From Wyeomyia smithii (taxonomy: Eukaryota; Arthropoda; Insecta; Diptera; Culicidae), in the NCBI RefSeq assembly GCF_029784165.1, contig NC_073695.1, forward strand, positions 96,825,485 through 96,889,484: 64,000 nt of DNA, given 5' to 3'. The notes below the pieces were generated by a model. The model was not told the DNA's origin. It ran no database searches and saw only the letters and a program-made list of their open reading frames with translations. Made by a program: the position numbers and the translations under genes. Positions 23,218-35,622 of this stretch are shown here, piece after piece (within the stretch, counting starts at the first letter, position 1; every line of letters begins with the position of its first letter).

Positions 23218-24597
23218 AAGAATCTGTTTTTCTTATGTTAAATCCAAAAAAAAAAAAGTCCAGTTATTCAATTTTCCATGAGATCTAATCCTTTTATATT
23301 TTTTGCTGGTTCCTTTGGGTCCAAACTATAAGCGAAAAATTCGTTTCGGATTGATTATCGTCAATTCATTTTCTTAAAAATATTTCTATCCTTTGGGAAA
23401 AAGATTTTTCAAGCATATTTTGACATTCAATTAATAATAGTGGGTATTAAACCTAATGCTATCACCAACTGAATTCCATTACAAGTTGGGAAATTTTATG
23501 GGGAAGAACATTGCCAAAGATAGCATGGCTCTAAAATAACTAGATTTTGAGTTATTCCTGATTCACTGTGAAATAAAAAGTTGAATTTTAATGTTTTCCT
23601 ACAATAATCAAGGTCGAGTAAAAAAAAATGAATAAATAATATCAAGTTTACTAAAGGGGAGGAAATGTATGTAATTTAACGAGGATGCGAAAAATGAACT
23701 AGGACAGAAAGTGTGACTTGAAATTAGAAAAAAATCTCATCCAGATGGGACTCGAACCCGCAATCTCCGGTGACTTCGGCACGGTGTTTTGGAGAGTTGC
23801 CGGGTCTGCAGACTGCACTTGTGGTATCTTTCGGAGGTCATTGTTAGCCTGGTATTTTTCGAAAAAAATGTTAATAATGACTCGAACAGGAAGGTGGTAC
23901 AAAACTTGAAAAAGGTGAGCAGTGAAAACGACATTTCAAGAGTGAAAAAATGTTCGTCTATAAAAAACTTAGTAGACTCACAGAGAAGTCACTAAAGTTT
24001 TTTTAATAGACTGCGGCTTGATATCAAGTTATTTTTATTTAGGAAGATCCCAAGCCTGAATAGAAAAAAAACGATTATTTTGATGCCAAATCGAAATGTT
24101 GTAGTTTAACAGTTATCAATGACCCTGCAGAACTGGCATTTTAAGTAGCAGGTGATTTAGTTGAAATTATAATGCTATCTGATACGGCAAATGAACTTTT
24201 TTGTATTGGAAAACATTAAAATGCAACTTTTTATTCCACAGTAATTCACGAATAACTCAAAATCAAGTTATTTCAGAGTTATGCAGTCTTCGGCAAAGTT
24301 TTTTCCTATAAAATTTCCTATCTTTTCATGATATTCAGTTGGGGGTAGCATTAGGCTTGATACCCAGTTTTATTTATTAAATGGCAAAATGTTCATGAAA
24401 AATTTCTTTTCCAAAGGATAGACATTTTTTTAGTATAATAAATAAATTGACGATAAACAACCCGAAACAAATATTTCTCTTATAGTTTTGGCCCTAAGGA
24501 ACCTGCAAAAAATATAACAGGATTAGGTTTCATGGAAAATTGAATAGCTGAACATGTTTGTTGGATTTAACATAAGAAAAACAGATTATTTGCAAAA
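23218..24597. repeat. Inverted repeat with arms of about 390 bp
   Basis: 23218-23606 and 24206-24597 are diverged reverse complements. Paired phrases include aatctgtttttcttatgtt with its complement near 24580, and gaattttaatgttttcc with its complement near 24210. The spacer of about 600 bp has a T-arm-like ggttcgagtcccat on the minus strand at about 23750, perhaps a SINE scrap. This is probably a fold-back or MITE-type insertion in the hAT. No frame is supported. Confidence 0.7.
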
Positions 24598-25359
24598 AAG
24601 TCATCGGGGCCAGTGGAAAACATTATTTTCTAGAGCTGCCGCCGAACAAAAGTTTGTTCGTAATACTATTTTCTATCATCTGGAGGGTAAGTCCCTGGGA
24701 TTCCAGTCTTTATGTAATTTTGGGACGCCCTAATGCTCAATCAGTTTGAGAAATAAACATTGAGAAATAGAGTTACCGGTAGATAGCATCGAATTTTTAA
24801 ATTGCAATTGCAATTGCTAAATTGCAAAATTTAGTTTGTATTGTTCTGATTTAGTCAAACACTTTCCAACATGCATAAAAGTCTTAATGATATTTTTTCC
24901 ACTAAAATAACGCTCTCGAAAAAACTGGCAACTTTCTTTCCCGAACTTCGGACCGGACTCCGGACCAGAACCGGAACGAAGCCAATCGGGCCGGACCCAA
25001 ATCGGACCGGAACGAGCTAGTTCCGATTGTTAACCGGACCGGAACGCGGACCCAACGTTTTCGTTCCGATGTCGAACACTACTTGACAGTAGAAAATTAA
25101 AATGAAACGCAGTTCAGGGTATTGAATTTTAAATATTGAATGATTTAATCGTTCAGTGATTTTTCTAACTTTTGCTTACAGAATCGCAGAACCAAATTTG
25201 TGTATCTTAAAAAAAAACATATACGGTTTCAACCGATCGAGTATCACAAAAGAGGCCAGGTTTCATGCAAGGCAGAAGTCACACGTATCCCAAGTAAAGT
25301 TGAACAACAAAACGATAACATGATGTGATGCCTTGTTATCAAGTAAGCCAAATCCTAGG

Positions 25360-25610
25360 GTAAATTAACCTATAGTGGACCCTTTCATTTTATTAACCCA
25401 TAGTGGACCACCCGTCAGATTAACTCCATTTCTCTTAACAAAAATCTGGATTTATAAATGTTTGTGATGCAGATAGGCTGGATAATATGTTTCATGCTGG
25501 AAGTTTCCTGAAAATTCCTCGAGTTTTCGTATAAATTGAGTCGATCTGATGGGTGGTTAACTAAGGGAAGTGGTCCATCCAAGGCAGTTTTACCGTATAA
25601 CATATTTGTA
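25360..25610. repeat. Interspersed repeat with gtggaccac/ctcgagttttcg phrases
   Basis: It contains aacctatagtggaccc, agtggaccaccc, cagattaactcc and cctcgagttttcg. The same phrases recur at 40220-40400, 40500-40720, 42160-42420, 42500-42680 and 43390-43490 in both orientations. Confidence 0.65.
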
Positions 25611-28084
25611 TAACAAAATAATTCGAAAAATGCCATGATTTGTTATTCAGATACCCTGAGAGCTGTTATCTTACTTTATTCGGGATATCCAAGTATCATT
25701 GGAGTTTCCAAGTATCCTATTTTCTTCTATTTTTTATAAAGTTTCAGAAAGTTGTCTATATTATTCATTTTCCTATTAAGTTTAACGATTCCCTTTTATC
25801 ACTTTTTGTAGACAATCGCATATTCAGTGTCAATCTGAAAGTCCTGCTAACAAACTGAAATTAGATTATTAAAAAACAGAACAAATGAAAAAAAAAGTTC
25901 AAATATAGGCATGAAAGTGCAACTTATTATTATTTCAGAAAGATTCATTGTTTTCTATGCCTAGTTTTACGACCGATCGACTTCAAATGCGAATAAAACG
26001 CATTCATACAAGAAACTGCTCCGGTAGTTGTCAAACTTGATCACAGTCCTTAGTTATTTACAACGCACCTTTTGTTCATTTGTGTTGTGTGTTGCATTGA
26101 AATAGGTGTTTAATGGTGATATGAAACAACGTACCGCGGAAAGGGATTACGACATGTTTCGGAAGTTGGATGAACGAGTTTCTGAAATCTGTTTTTATTT
26201 TTGTAGCTTTTAAACTTTATCAAGATGCAAATGTTTCCAATAAGTCTGTCTGCGGTGAAACATTTCATATTTCGTTTACGGAAAACACCAAAGATAACAT
26301 AGATGAAAATAAGCAAAATAATAGAAAAAGTTATCGGGGATTGATTACAATGGATTGCAGAAGAGTCTGTTTTCGGTTAAATTTGGACGCAATCGACTCT
26401 ATTTTCAATCTTTCGTATAGGTCAATAGTTGAAAGTGAATATTTAATTGAAAGATAAACATAACATAAACTTGTAACTCTTGGGAGTCGAACCCAAAATA
26501 CTAAACAGCTAATCAAATAAATACTAGCGAGAATGCGTATGCAGTTTCGAAATGTGCCGTTTGAAACTAATAAAAAATTTCACCTTGCTGCGAACCTCGG
26601 CCGGTAAGGTGAGAGCCATTGTTATCGTTTGCGTTTATTATTCTATTGCATCGTTTAATGCGCCTATAAAAGTAACAAAAATAATAGCCAACTCGTAGCA
26701 CATTTTATTCAGCAAGATAAACAATTCACAAATGAAGACATAAGCCGCCCGAAAACTTCAAAACAAACTGCCAAACAGTTTTGGCTGCATTTTTAAAACA
26801 TGCGTATACGTGTACCGAATATTACACCGTCGTCTGTAAAGTCCTTTACAGCCGATGAAGTTCTCCGCACCCTCCCACCACAATGGCTTGCTTGTGACTG
26901 ATGGTGAACCGAAACGAAAGCTTTTCAGCGAAAGCACCACAAAAGCTTCGACGGTTTTTATAGCACACACAAAACGAAAGCTTCGTTTATCTATATTGGA
27001 ACAAACGATTGACGAAAAAGAAGGGGGGGGGGAGGAATTCGTACAGCTATATCCCTACGGGAATTGAATGTGTGTTTGTTGCTACTTGAACTGGTTTCTT
27101 CTGTTTTACAATTATACTTGGTCCCTTTGCACAAAGTTTAGTTGATTTTGTGTATTTTTGTGTCGCCTGAATTTCCGTTTTCTTTAAATTGTGCAATCGA
27201 CCCGCGGAGGTAGGGTCTGCTATCTCTCTCTCTCTCTCTCTCTTTCTTTTGAATGGTTGTTTCGTCCCCTGCTAATTTGCTTTTATCTTATTTTCTCTGA
27301 TATCTGATGGAGGAAGTAATGCAATGGTGTTCTAATTTTCATTGTCGCGGCGGCAGAAGCAGATGAACGTTAAACGGTTCGGTGTTCTCCTACTGGATAG
27401 CAATTAACGATGGGGATAGTGGTAGTTGTTTTTTGTTTTAATGATTTATTAGGCCTTGTCTTCCCCTGGCTGGAGATCAAATTTGACGCAGAGTGTTGTT
27501 GTGTCCCTTGAATGGGAATGAATGGGAGAATTGTCACCCGAAACGCGGTCTAAATTGAAAGCAAAGAATAATTTAAGTTTACGTCAATGCACGTGATTTT
27601 CGGTTGGGCATTGTGGGCTCGAGTTACATTACCATTGTGAACGTTTTTCGGCTTTCCGGTTTTTTACACAGTGTGGAATAATATTCGCAAACGAAATTAA
27701 TAAGAGCCTGGAGATATAGTCTAGTTTGTAGTGAATTAGTTTAAATTTAAGGTTTTTTTTTCAGAGAAATCCTGTTTAGGTTTTTTTTGTTTATTTAATT
27801 ATTATTCTTGTATACTCCGCCATACAAAACGGGAAAAGGATTCATTAATTTTTATTTTCTATTTGTCTAACTATTTAGAATTTCATTTGTTCAATTTTTT
27901 ATATTATTTATACATGATTGCAACTGACCGTCCATTCACTGCTTTGGAAATTAAAAATAAAATCGAAAAAAAGCTTACCTTCAGTCGGAGGAGGTTTTGC
28001 TTAATTTATTGTTAGGTGAAAAAGTGCCCAAGGTCTTTTGCGTTTATTTGAAAGAAATCTGAACATGAGTATAAAATCTGTTAG
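25611..28084. other. No gene recognised; microsatellite and weak promoter-like site
   Basis: Mostly unclassified DNA. A (TC)n microsatellite of about 11 repeats lies at about 27220-27242. A minus-strand TATAAAAACCG sits near 26955, but no coding region follows it. The 95-codon frame at 26170-26457 shows no domain. A TTGGG-TTCGACT-CCCAA T-arm-like hairpin near 26483-26503 (minus) lacks the rest of a tRNA. Confidence 0.4.
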
Positions 28085-29930
28085 TATAAAATAAAATGGC
28101 GGACTTATTAAAATATTGAAAAATGACAAAAATGCAGGTTTAGCAACGGAACAACTAGAACTGAGCAAAATAACTTAATACCGTCAAAATACCGTTTTTT
28201 CGAAATCAGAATGATACATGGAACTGGAAATGAATTTCGGATGCCATTTTGAATTTCAAGATACAGACATCTGGGAATAACCAACAAAGCAATATAAAAT
28301 GATGAAGTACTATTCAATATGGATATTTCCAAAACCGTGATGATGACAAGAAGCCGGAACTCAATTTGAGCAACCACTCTGAATTCCAAGGTGGCGGTTT
28401 CTGGTGTATGAAAGATGCAAATTATCGTTCAAAATGGGTATTCACGGAGCCAGGATGATGCCAAGAAACCGGGAATCATCTACAGTAGCCTTTAATAATT
28501 CCAAGATGGCGATTTGCGGTTTATGGAAAACAGCATAAAATGACGAAATGCCGTCCAACGTGGATATTACTGGAATCCGGATGATATTCAATGGCCGGAT
28601 CTGAAACCTCTTTGAATTCCAAGATGGCAGCCTCCGATCAATAAAAAACAGCATAAAATGGCGAAATGCTATCCAATATTGACATTTCCCCATTCAAAAA
28701 AATGTCCAAAGGTAAAAAATCACATCTTAACCATATTAAGTACTAAGATGGCGACTTCTGGCTCATAGAAAACAGCATGAAATGGCAAAACACCATCCAA
28801 TGTGATCATTTCTGAAACCGGGATGATGTTCTTAAACCAAAATCAGCTTATAAAACCACATTGAACTCCAAGATGGGGACTCCCAATGTATGGAAGAGTA
28901 AGATAATATGGCGAGATACCATCTAATCTGGGTATTAATGGAACGAGAATAATGTCCACAGGCCGGAACTCAACTCCTGAAACTATTTTGAATTTCAAGA
29001 TGGCGACTTCCGGTATAAGGAAACCGGAAAACTCGCAAAAAAACGGAACTAAACTCCGAAAATTCTGGTTTTCAAAATGGCGACTTTCGGTTCTTGGAAA
29101 ATACCTATAATGGCGAAATATTTTCCAATTTGAGTACTTATGGAATGAGAATGTTGAAGCAAGGCCAGAAATCAACTTTTTCCAAGATTGCTTCTTCTAG
29201 TATAGAAAAATGGCGAAATACCATTTAATATGGATATTTCCTTTACTGAAATGGTCGGCAGACCCCAGAACTCAATTCATGACATTATTATTACCTTCAA
29301 AATGCCGATTTCAGGTTAATAATAAACGACATAATATGTCCAATATGTTCAACATGGCGACTTTCGGTGTATTGAAAACAGCATGGAATGACGAAATGCC
29401 ATCCAGTATGGATATTTCTGATATCAGGATGATGCTCAAAGGCCGAAAATCAACTTTTGAAATGATGATGGCGTCTTCTTGATAACAGGAAACAACATAA
29501 AATGGTGAAATACCATTAAATATGGATATTTCCAATACCGGGATGATGTTCTAAGGTTGTAAATTAACTGCTCAAACCATTTTAGTTTCCACGATGGCAA
29601 TATGCGGTTTACGAGAAACAGCGTAAATCGGCGAAATACCATTCAATGTGGATGAACTCAACTAGAGAATGTTTAATGAATTCCGCGATGGCGACCTTCG
29701 GTTTATGTAAAACAGCATAAAATGGCGAAGCACCATCCACTATAGATATTTTCGGAACCGGGATGGTGTTTAAAGGTTGGGAATCAATTCCAGAAAACAT
29801 TCTGAATTCCAAAATGGCGACTTTTGGTTCATGAGTAACATCTTGAAATGGCCAAATGGCATTCAATATGGAGATTTTTGAGCAAGGGAGATGCTCATTG
29901 CACAATGGTTCAGAAACCAAATTTAGGGGA
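28085..29930 (-). repeat. Satellite array, inverted relative to 13190-14200, about 14 units
   Basis: Units are marked by aagatggcga-type phrases at about 28387, 28500, 28618, 28743, 28868, 28996, 29074, 29298, 29351, 29463, 29590, 29684 and 29810. They mostly lie 112-128 bp apart, with shorter gaps where parts are deleted. Each also has aacagcataaaatgg and a ccatccaatatggatat-like junction followed by gggatgatg. No transcript or protein is implied. Confidence 0.85.
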
Positions 29931-30784
29931 AAATTGGGGTCTAGTGCTCCATAGCAATTTTTTAGAGAAAAACTTTCTTCTACAAAGTTGTTACATATGA
30001 TAAGGCGCTTATTGAATATATCTTAGTAGATAAAACAAAAACTTGTCCTTCAATGTTATAGTTCCAATAATTTTAAGTAGCTTTGTTAAAAATGTTTTTC
30101 TCTATCTTTGAAAACAACCGATTTAAATTGAAAAAAAAACACACACTTTGCGTTCTAACTTTTTTATTTCAAGTTCCACCTTAAAACTGTCTTTGAATGA
30201 CTTTTAGAGCTTGTTGAAAAAACATGCTGATATCGTAAATATCTCAATTCTTCTCAAAGTTATTAATGTTCTTCATCAAAAAAGATGCGATTTTCATTTG
30301 TTTGTCATTCTGTTTGAGGCAACCATAGAAAAATATCTCTTGGTTTCATTTTTAAGGGCATATTTGCCTCTATAAATGGAGGAATTTGCAAAAATATGTT
30401 ATTTTTTAAGTTTGACTAAATTCAATTCAAAAACATGACAAAAAATTCAAAAGTTTATATATTTTGCTCGCAAAAGTGCACAGATTTATTTTTTTTTCTG
30501 TACTTTTTCTTATAACTAGTAATAATTTCCTTAAATTTGATCCAAAAAGATTGAAAATCGATCAACTAATTCAAAAGTTATGAATTTCTTTAAAATTATG
30601 TACATCGTACACAGTCGTTTTTTATGGTCACCCTATTACGAAGTTGGTCACGCAAAGTGCTTCAATTGTGCTCAAAATCGCAGGGATGAATCTATGTTGA
30701 GGATAATCAAACTCGTATTTTTTCGTTGGGTTGTTAGGGGAACTAGCTCCGAAATAGGGTGACCATAAAAAAACGGATATATTC

Positions 30785-31637
30785 TTTTTTTTTTTTTTCA
30801 AGGGGGGGATTTGTTAGTAGCTTAGGTATTTATGATAAATATAAGTAAATAATGAGTATGTGTGTCCAATCACAAATGGTGACTTCTCAACACTGTTGGA
30901 AATTTGTAATTTCAATTGTTAGGATTTGTTTGCTTTCGCAATTAGGACTTATCATTCGTAGGGATTTAAACCTAGGGGAAGTAAACTTACAACTAACTTA
31001 ATTGCTAACTTATTGGCTATAAAGAGAGCTTATCGTTGCAATTGAGGATTGCAACGATTTTTGTCGAAAATTGTTAATAATTTTATTTGACATAGCTTCT
31101 AATGGTTCAACACCAGTAAGTCTATGTAATTCGAGTGTACCAAACCAAGGAGGACGCTTCAAAATCATTTTCAGAATTTTATCCTGAATCCTTTGGAGCG
31201 TTTTCTTCCTTGTTGAACAGCAACTTGACCAGATCGGTACAGCATAAAACATTGCTGGTCTAAAAAATTGTTTGTAAATCAAAAGTTTGTTCTTTAAACA
31301 AAGTTTAGAATTCCTATTAATGAGAGGATATAAACATCTCGTATATTTGATGCACTTGGCTTGTATACTCTCAATGTGCTCTTTGAAAATAAGTTTTTTA
31401 TCGTAAATTAGTCCCAAGTACTTAACCTTGTCAGACCAACTTAAAATAACCCCATTCATCTTGACAACGTGATTATTGTTTGGCTTGAGGAAAGAAGCCC
31501 TAGGCTTATGCGGAAAAATTATCATTTGAGTTTTAGAAGCATTGGGAGAGATTTTCCACTTTTGCAAGTAGGAAGAAAAAATATCTAAACTTTTCTGCAA
31601 TCGACTGCATATGACACGAAGACTTTTTCCTTTCACG
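30785..31637 (-). mobile_element. 5'-truncated Jockey-clade LINE with 14-bp target duplication
   Basis: The 3' tail is the T run at 30785-30798, which is poly(A) on the minus strand. The insertion is flanked by aaacggatatattc at 30771-30784 and 31638-31651. The length is 853 bp. It contains one open frame (31636-31010) and about 210 bp of 3' UTR. The clean duplication and unbroken frame indicate a fairly recent insertion into the fold-back element. Confidence 0.93.
31010..31636 (-). pseudogene. C-terminal part of Jockey-clade reverse transcriptase
   Basis: The 208 residues correspond to the thumb and C-terminal region after the catalytic ADD motif. Recognisable blocks are LQKWKISPNASKTQMIIF, VKYLGLIYDKKLIFKEHI, NKLLIYKQFFRPAMFYAVPI, TLQRIQDKILKMIL and GVEPLEAMSNKIINNF, ending at a TAG. 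Endonuclease, palm motifs A-C and ORF1 are missing, so the protein is non-functional although the frame is open. The style is that of mosquito Juan-type elements (my recollection). The true start is lost; the fragment begins at the truncation point. Confidence 0.88.
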
Positions 31638-32259
31638 AAACGGATATATTCGATATATTTTATTTCAAGAGATTCATAACTTTTGAGCCAGTTAATCGAT
31701 TTTTGATCTTTTTTAAATCAAATAAAAGGTAATTACTACTAGTTATAAGAAAAAAATACCAAACAAATAAATCTGGGTGCTTTTACATACATAATGTCTT
31801 TTTTTTTAATTGAAGTTACTCAAATTTAAAAAATAACATATTTTTAAAAATTCCTCGATTTATAGAGTCAGTTATGTTCTTCTAAATGAGACCAAGAGTT
31901 ATTTTTAATGTTTGCCCCAAAAAGAATGACAAACGAATGAAAAACGCATTTTTTTATGAAAACAATAAAAACTTTGAGTAGAATTTAGCTACTTACGAAA
32001 TCAGCATAGCAAATTATTTCTCTTAAAAAGCTCTAGAAGTCGTTCAAAGACAATTTTAAGGTGAAACTTGAAATAAAAAAGTTGGAGGGCAAAGTGTTGT
32101 TTTTTCAATTTAAATCGGTTGTTTTCAAAGATAGAGAAAACTTTTTTTACAAAGTTACTTTAAATTAATGGAGCCATAACATTGTAGAAAAAGTTTTTCT
32201 TCTATCTACAAAGATAAAAAGTTAGATGCTTGATTGCATCCAAAATTTTGGTCACCCTA

Positions 32260-32463
32260 GCCTTGGTGCTACATTCCGTATCGAAACTCGACCTTCTGTT
32301 TATTATACACAGACTTCGCAGCCAACTGTTTAGTGTACAGGACAAGTGCTGAGCTAGCGCTACAATCCTACTGACACTAACAGTCTCTCCCGAGCCGAGA
32401 CTCGAACCTACGACGACTGGCTTGTTAGGTCAGCATCGTACCTCGAGACCAGCTGGGAGGGAG
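32260..32463 (-). mobile_element. tRNA-headed SINE, family B, copy 1
   Basis: Read on the minus strand it starts near cagctggtctcgaggtacg (A-box-like) and has B box ggttcgagtctcg, then gtgtcagtaggat, tcctgtacactaaacag and a cagaaggtcgag..atgtagcaccaagg end. It is flanked by ggtcacccta at 32250-32259 and 32464-32473. I recognise this unit as common in Aedes genomes (recollection). A second copy lies at 35399. Confidence 0.92.
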
Positions 32464-32480
32464 GGTCACCCTAATTTTTG

Positions 32481-35398
32481 ACAATTTTTCAATATGTATG
32501 TTTTTTAAATGAATCAGCCTTTTCCGGTTAATTAGTATATTTTGATTTTAAATTTAACAATTCCATCGTGTTCCCGAGAAAATTTTATATGAAAAACACT
32601 TATCACCTCGAGGTATTATGAGCAAAACTCGAGTTATTATTCTGCTAATAGCTCCGAAACTGGTTTGATTATGGACATTCTGAATAATGCAATTTGAAGA
32701 AAACTATTCAAGAAATCCAAAAAAAAAACACTTTTGACCGGCAGTGTTGCCAGATATGTTAAAAATGTTGATATGTTGAAAAATTTAATTGCAATTTCCG
32801 GCCAACGAGTATATTTTCATTTTTAATTCGACAATTGCATCGTGTTGCTGTGAAAATTTTACCCGAAAAAATAACCTTTACCATTATTATTACAATTTCG
32901 ATCGGTAAGTTTGAGAAATTACAGAGTAGTTTGTAAAATTGATATAACTTTACATATTTTCTGTATTCAGTAAATAATTTTACTGAATACTGCTATATTT
33001 TCTGCTGAACTGTTCGGTTAATTAAACTTTTACCGAATATTGGTAAAAAAAAACTACCGGACCAACTATAGAGCTGTCAAATTTTCTCTATTCGTTGTTC
33101 TCCTTCTGGTTTTGTCACATTCTCGGTTCCGTTTGAACATTGAAGTTCCTGCCAAAAAAATGGTGGACGCTTTACAACAACTTCAGCAAGAAGATGATCG
33201 CATAGAACAAATTTTTCGTAAGTAATGATGATAAAATTTGTAAATATTTTAAGCATCAAACCATCACATTATTTGCTTCTACTTCCGAGCATCTGTTGCA
33301 TGCTACGTAAATAGTTTACACCGCCATGTTAATGGACACATCCGGAAGATCCTCAGCTTTGAAACTATGAGCACAACTGGCATGAAGTTCATGCACAGTC
33401 AACAGCAGTAAAAAACGTTTAATTGATTTTCACTCGTACAAATTCGGTGCGGCGAACGTCGATTTTTATTTTTTTTTTTAATTTTCAATAGTTAAAATTT
33501 TTAATAATCTTTTTTATAAAAATATTAATATAAATTTACGTTACATCATACTTCTGGTTTTCTTAAATAATTAAAAGTGAACAAATAACAAACATCACAG
33601 ATCTTTCAGTACTGTTTTACACAACTTACAGATTTGATCGGTGGTTTTGGCAACTAACCGCATTCGCTGTTTTCACAAATTAAGTCGGTAATAATAACAG
33701 AAAGTAACAACAATTTAATTACTGATAGGTCGGTAGTGGTTTATATTACCGAACGTTTTACCGAGCGCTCAGCTGTTGAAAAGTCGGTGAATTAAAAAAC
33801 TAATTCGGTGATTAAATGTAAGTGTGTATTACGTAGAGGTATTATGAGAAAAGCTCGAGCTACAGTATTCTTAAGAAGATTTAAATTTTTAATTTGAATT
33901 CTTATTTTTCAAATTCACATATAAATAAAAAGAAGCGCATTTATTTGTCGGCGCTTATGACACTTATCATACAGAGGTATAAAGTGATGATAGACCGCTG
34001 CTAAGCGGGCTATGGCAGCACGATGTTGAGGCTGCTCTTATCGTTTTCATCCTTAATGAATACAAAGCAAACAATATTAGGGCAATATCTAAAAATGTAC
34101 CAGTTATCAACCATCATCAACCGTCAGGCATCATCCAGTTATGGCCTTTGGGGTTTAAATGGAGTAATGCCATTACTGGTATAAAGTCGGTTCAACGAAG
34201 CAGCAACGATCCCAGGCATCCGATCTATGCATGCTGCAATTCACTGTCAGTGATCGATTCTCAGTTGAAACTGAAAACTACGAATATCAGTTTCACCACA
34301 AACGAGCTGAAATGAAAATTGCTTTCATCTCCACTCAGTTGACAGTGATAATGTTGACAGGCAGCGTTACTGTGATTTTGCACACGCTGTGCTACGCTGA
34401 GAAAATAGATGCTTATCTACTTCATCGGTTTTTTGCAATAGATTGGCTCAGATCACATAATTTTCTATAATAATTAGCTCCTAGCATTTAACTCACTGAT
34501 ATGAGTTTCACTGAGAATTGACTCGGGTGACACTCAATATCAGTTTGAAAAGAGTGAGAGTGAAACTGCTGTTGTATCTTTTTCATGTTGCTGTGTCGAA
34601 AATTCGCGCCCGATATCGGCTGTACAATTATGAAAACAGTTCATCAGAGAAGCTTATCTACAAAGTGTTATCGAAGCAGCGTACACAAAAGAAAAAAAAA
34701 ACTAAATATTGAGAAACCAGTCTCGTAGCGCAAAAAAATAAATTTGCTTTTCTTGTTTTTATGTTAACTTCAGAAATAAGAATTCAAATGAAATATTTTA
34801 AAGTTTCTTGAGATTGTTTTCGAGTTTATCTTACAAAAATGCAATTCGATTTTTCAACTGTGAGAATAACATTTCTGGCAACAGTTTCGGTCAAAAGTGT
34901 TATATTTTTGGATTTTTTGAAAAAAAAAAATCTTGCTTTATTCAGAATGTCCATAATCAAGCCAGTTTCAGAGATATCAGCAGAATAATATTAAGAAATT
35001 TTAAATGTATAAGAAAAGTTTTGCTTATAATACCTCGAGGTGAGAATTGTTTGTTTTATGTGAAATTATCTCAGGAACACGATGGAATTGTTTAATTTGA
35101 AATCAAAATATACTTATTAACCGGAAAATTAAATTTCATTTTTCTAATGCAGAAACAATATCTGGCAACACTGTCGCTCAAAGTTGTTATAGTTTTTGGA
35201 ATTCTTAAATAATTTTCTCCACAATCCATGCAGCAATTTATTTCTAGACATTATGCTTTTGAAGCTATAATTGAAAGAAAACAAGACTTTTTGACTAAAA
35301 ATTTAACTTTTTTCAAAAAAGGGTTTAGAGTCTCACAGGGTGAGGAGTGGACCGATCAGCCCAAACCACGCTCAATTGAACAGGGCGCCTACAACCTA
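32481..35398. other. Mixed non-coding repeats; small ORF with donor-like end
   Basis: Segments at 32530-32960 and 34770-35210 are related to each other in inverted orientation (both share a catcgtgtt/aacacgatgg phrase and a ctggcaacac-like phrase). At 33159-33222 an ATG with context aaaaaATGG opens MVDALQQLQQEDDRIEQIF and meets TTTTTC|GTAAGT. This looks like a first exon of a DNA-transposon gene, but no second exon was found. The surrounding ttttaccgaat motifs at 33030 and 33770-33810 suggest a non-autonomous element. Confidence 0.35.
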
Positions 35399-35607
35399 AA
35401 GCGAAGCCTTGGTGCAACATTCCGATTCGGAACTTGACCTTCTGTTTACTATACACAACAGACTTCGCAGCCAACCATTAAGTGTACAGGACAATTGCGG
35501 GGCTTCGATCCTACTGACACTGTCAGTCTCTTCCGAGCCAAGACTCGAACCTACGACGACTGGCTTGTAAGGCCAGCATCGTACCTCGAGACCAGCTGGG
35601 GAGGCCT
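35399..35607 (-). mobile_element. tRNA-headed SINE, family B, copy 2, with 15-bp target duplication
   Basis: It has the same structure as copy 1. The flanks are ggcgcctacaaccta at 35384-35398 and 35608-35622. On the minus strand the B box is ggttcgagtcttgg-like and the head is cagctggtctcgaggtacg. The 3' end on the minus strand is accaaggcttcgc. The two copies differ by scattered changes and a small deletion near 35500, so they are independent insertions. Confidence 0.93.
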
Positions 35608-35622
35608 GGCGCCTACAACCTA

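Larger units (their letters stand above)
20680..25081. mobile_element. 4.4-kb hAT element with GC-rich subterminal arrays
   Basis: Both ends read TAGTGTTCGACATCGGA inward. The flanks are cttaacag (20672-20679) and cttgacag (25082-25089), an 8-bp duplication with one change. Just inside each end is a dense GGTCCGG/CCGGACC array (20693-20850 and 24945-25070), in inverted orientation to each other, likely transposase-binding repeats. No intact transposase is present. The interior carries a SINE, satellite fragments and a large inverted repeat. A hAT C-terminus-like scrap around 22950-23040 is too weak to call. Confidence 0.85.
29905..32480. mobile_element. Fold-back element, copy 1, with nested Jockey LINE and SINE
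   Basis: The left arm (about 30030-30620) and right arm (about 31655-32250) are diverged reverse complements. Paired phrases include tctatctttgaaaacaaccg with its complement at about 32112, and cttataactagtaat with its complement at about 31735. A smaller palindrome nests at 30618-30776 with ttttttatggtcaccctatt ends. The outer edge gcacaatggttcagaaacc recurs, inverted, at the edge of copy 2 (about 52310-52340). The arms lack open frames. Confidence 0.7.

Noticed and set aside
23740..23860. Possible third SINE family on the minus strand
   Set aside because: A ggttcgagtcccat phrase is present, but there is no A box at the proper distance, no tail and no duplication.
26483..26503. Possible tRNA gene on the minus strand
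   Set aside because: Only a T-arm-like hairpin is present; acceptor, D and anticodon stems are not formed.
28085..29930. CRISPR-like array
   Set aside because: Units are long, diverged and lack unique spacers between identical repeats; this is a degenerate eukaryotic satellite.
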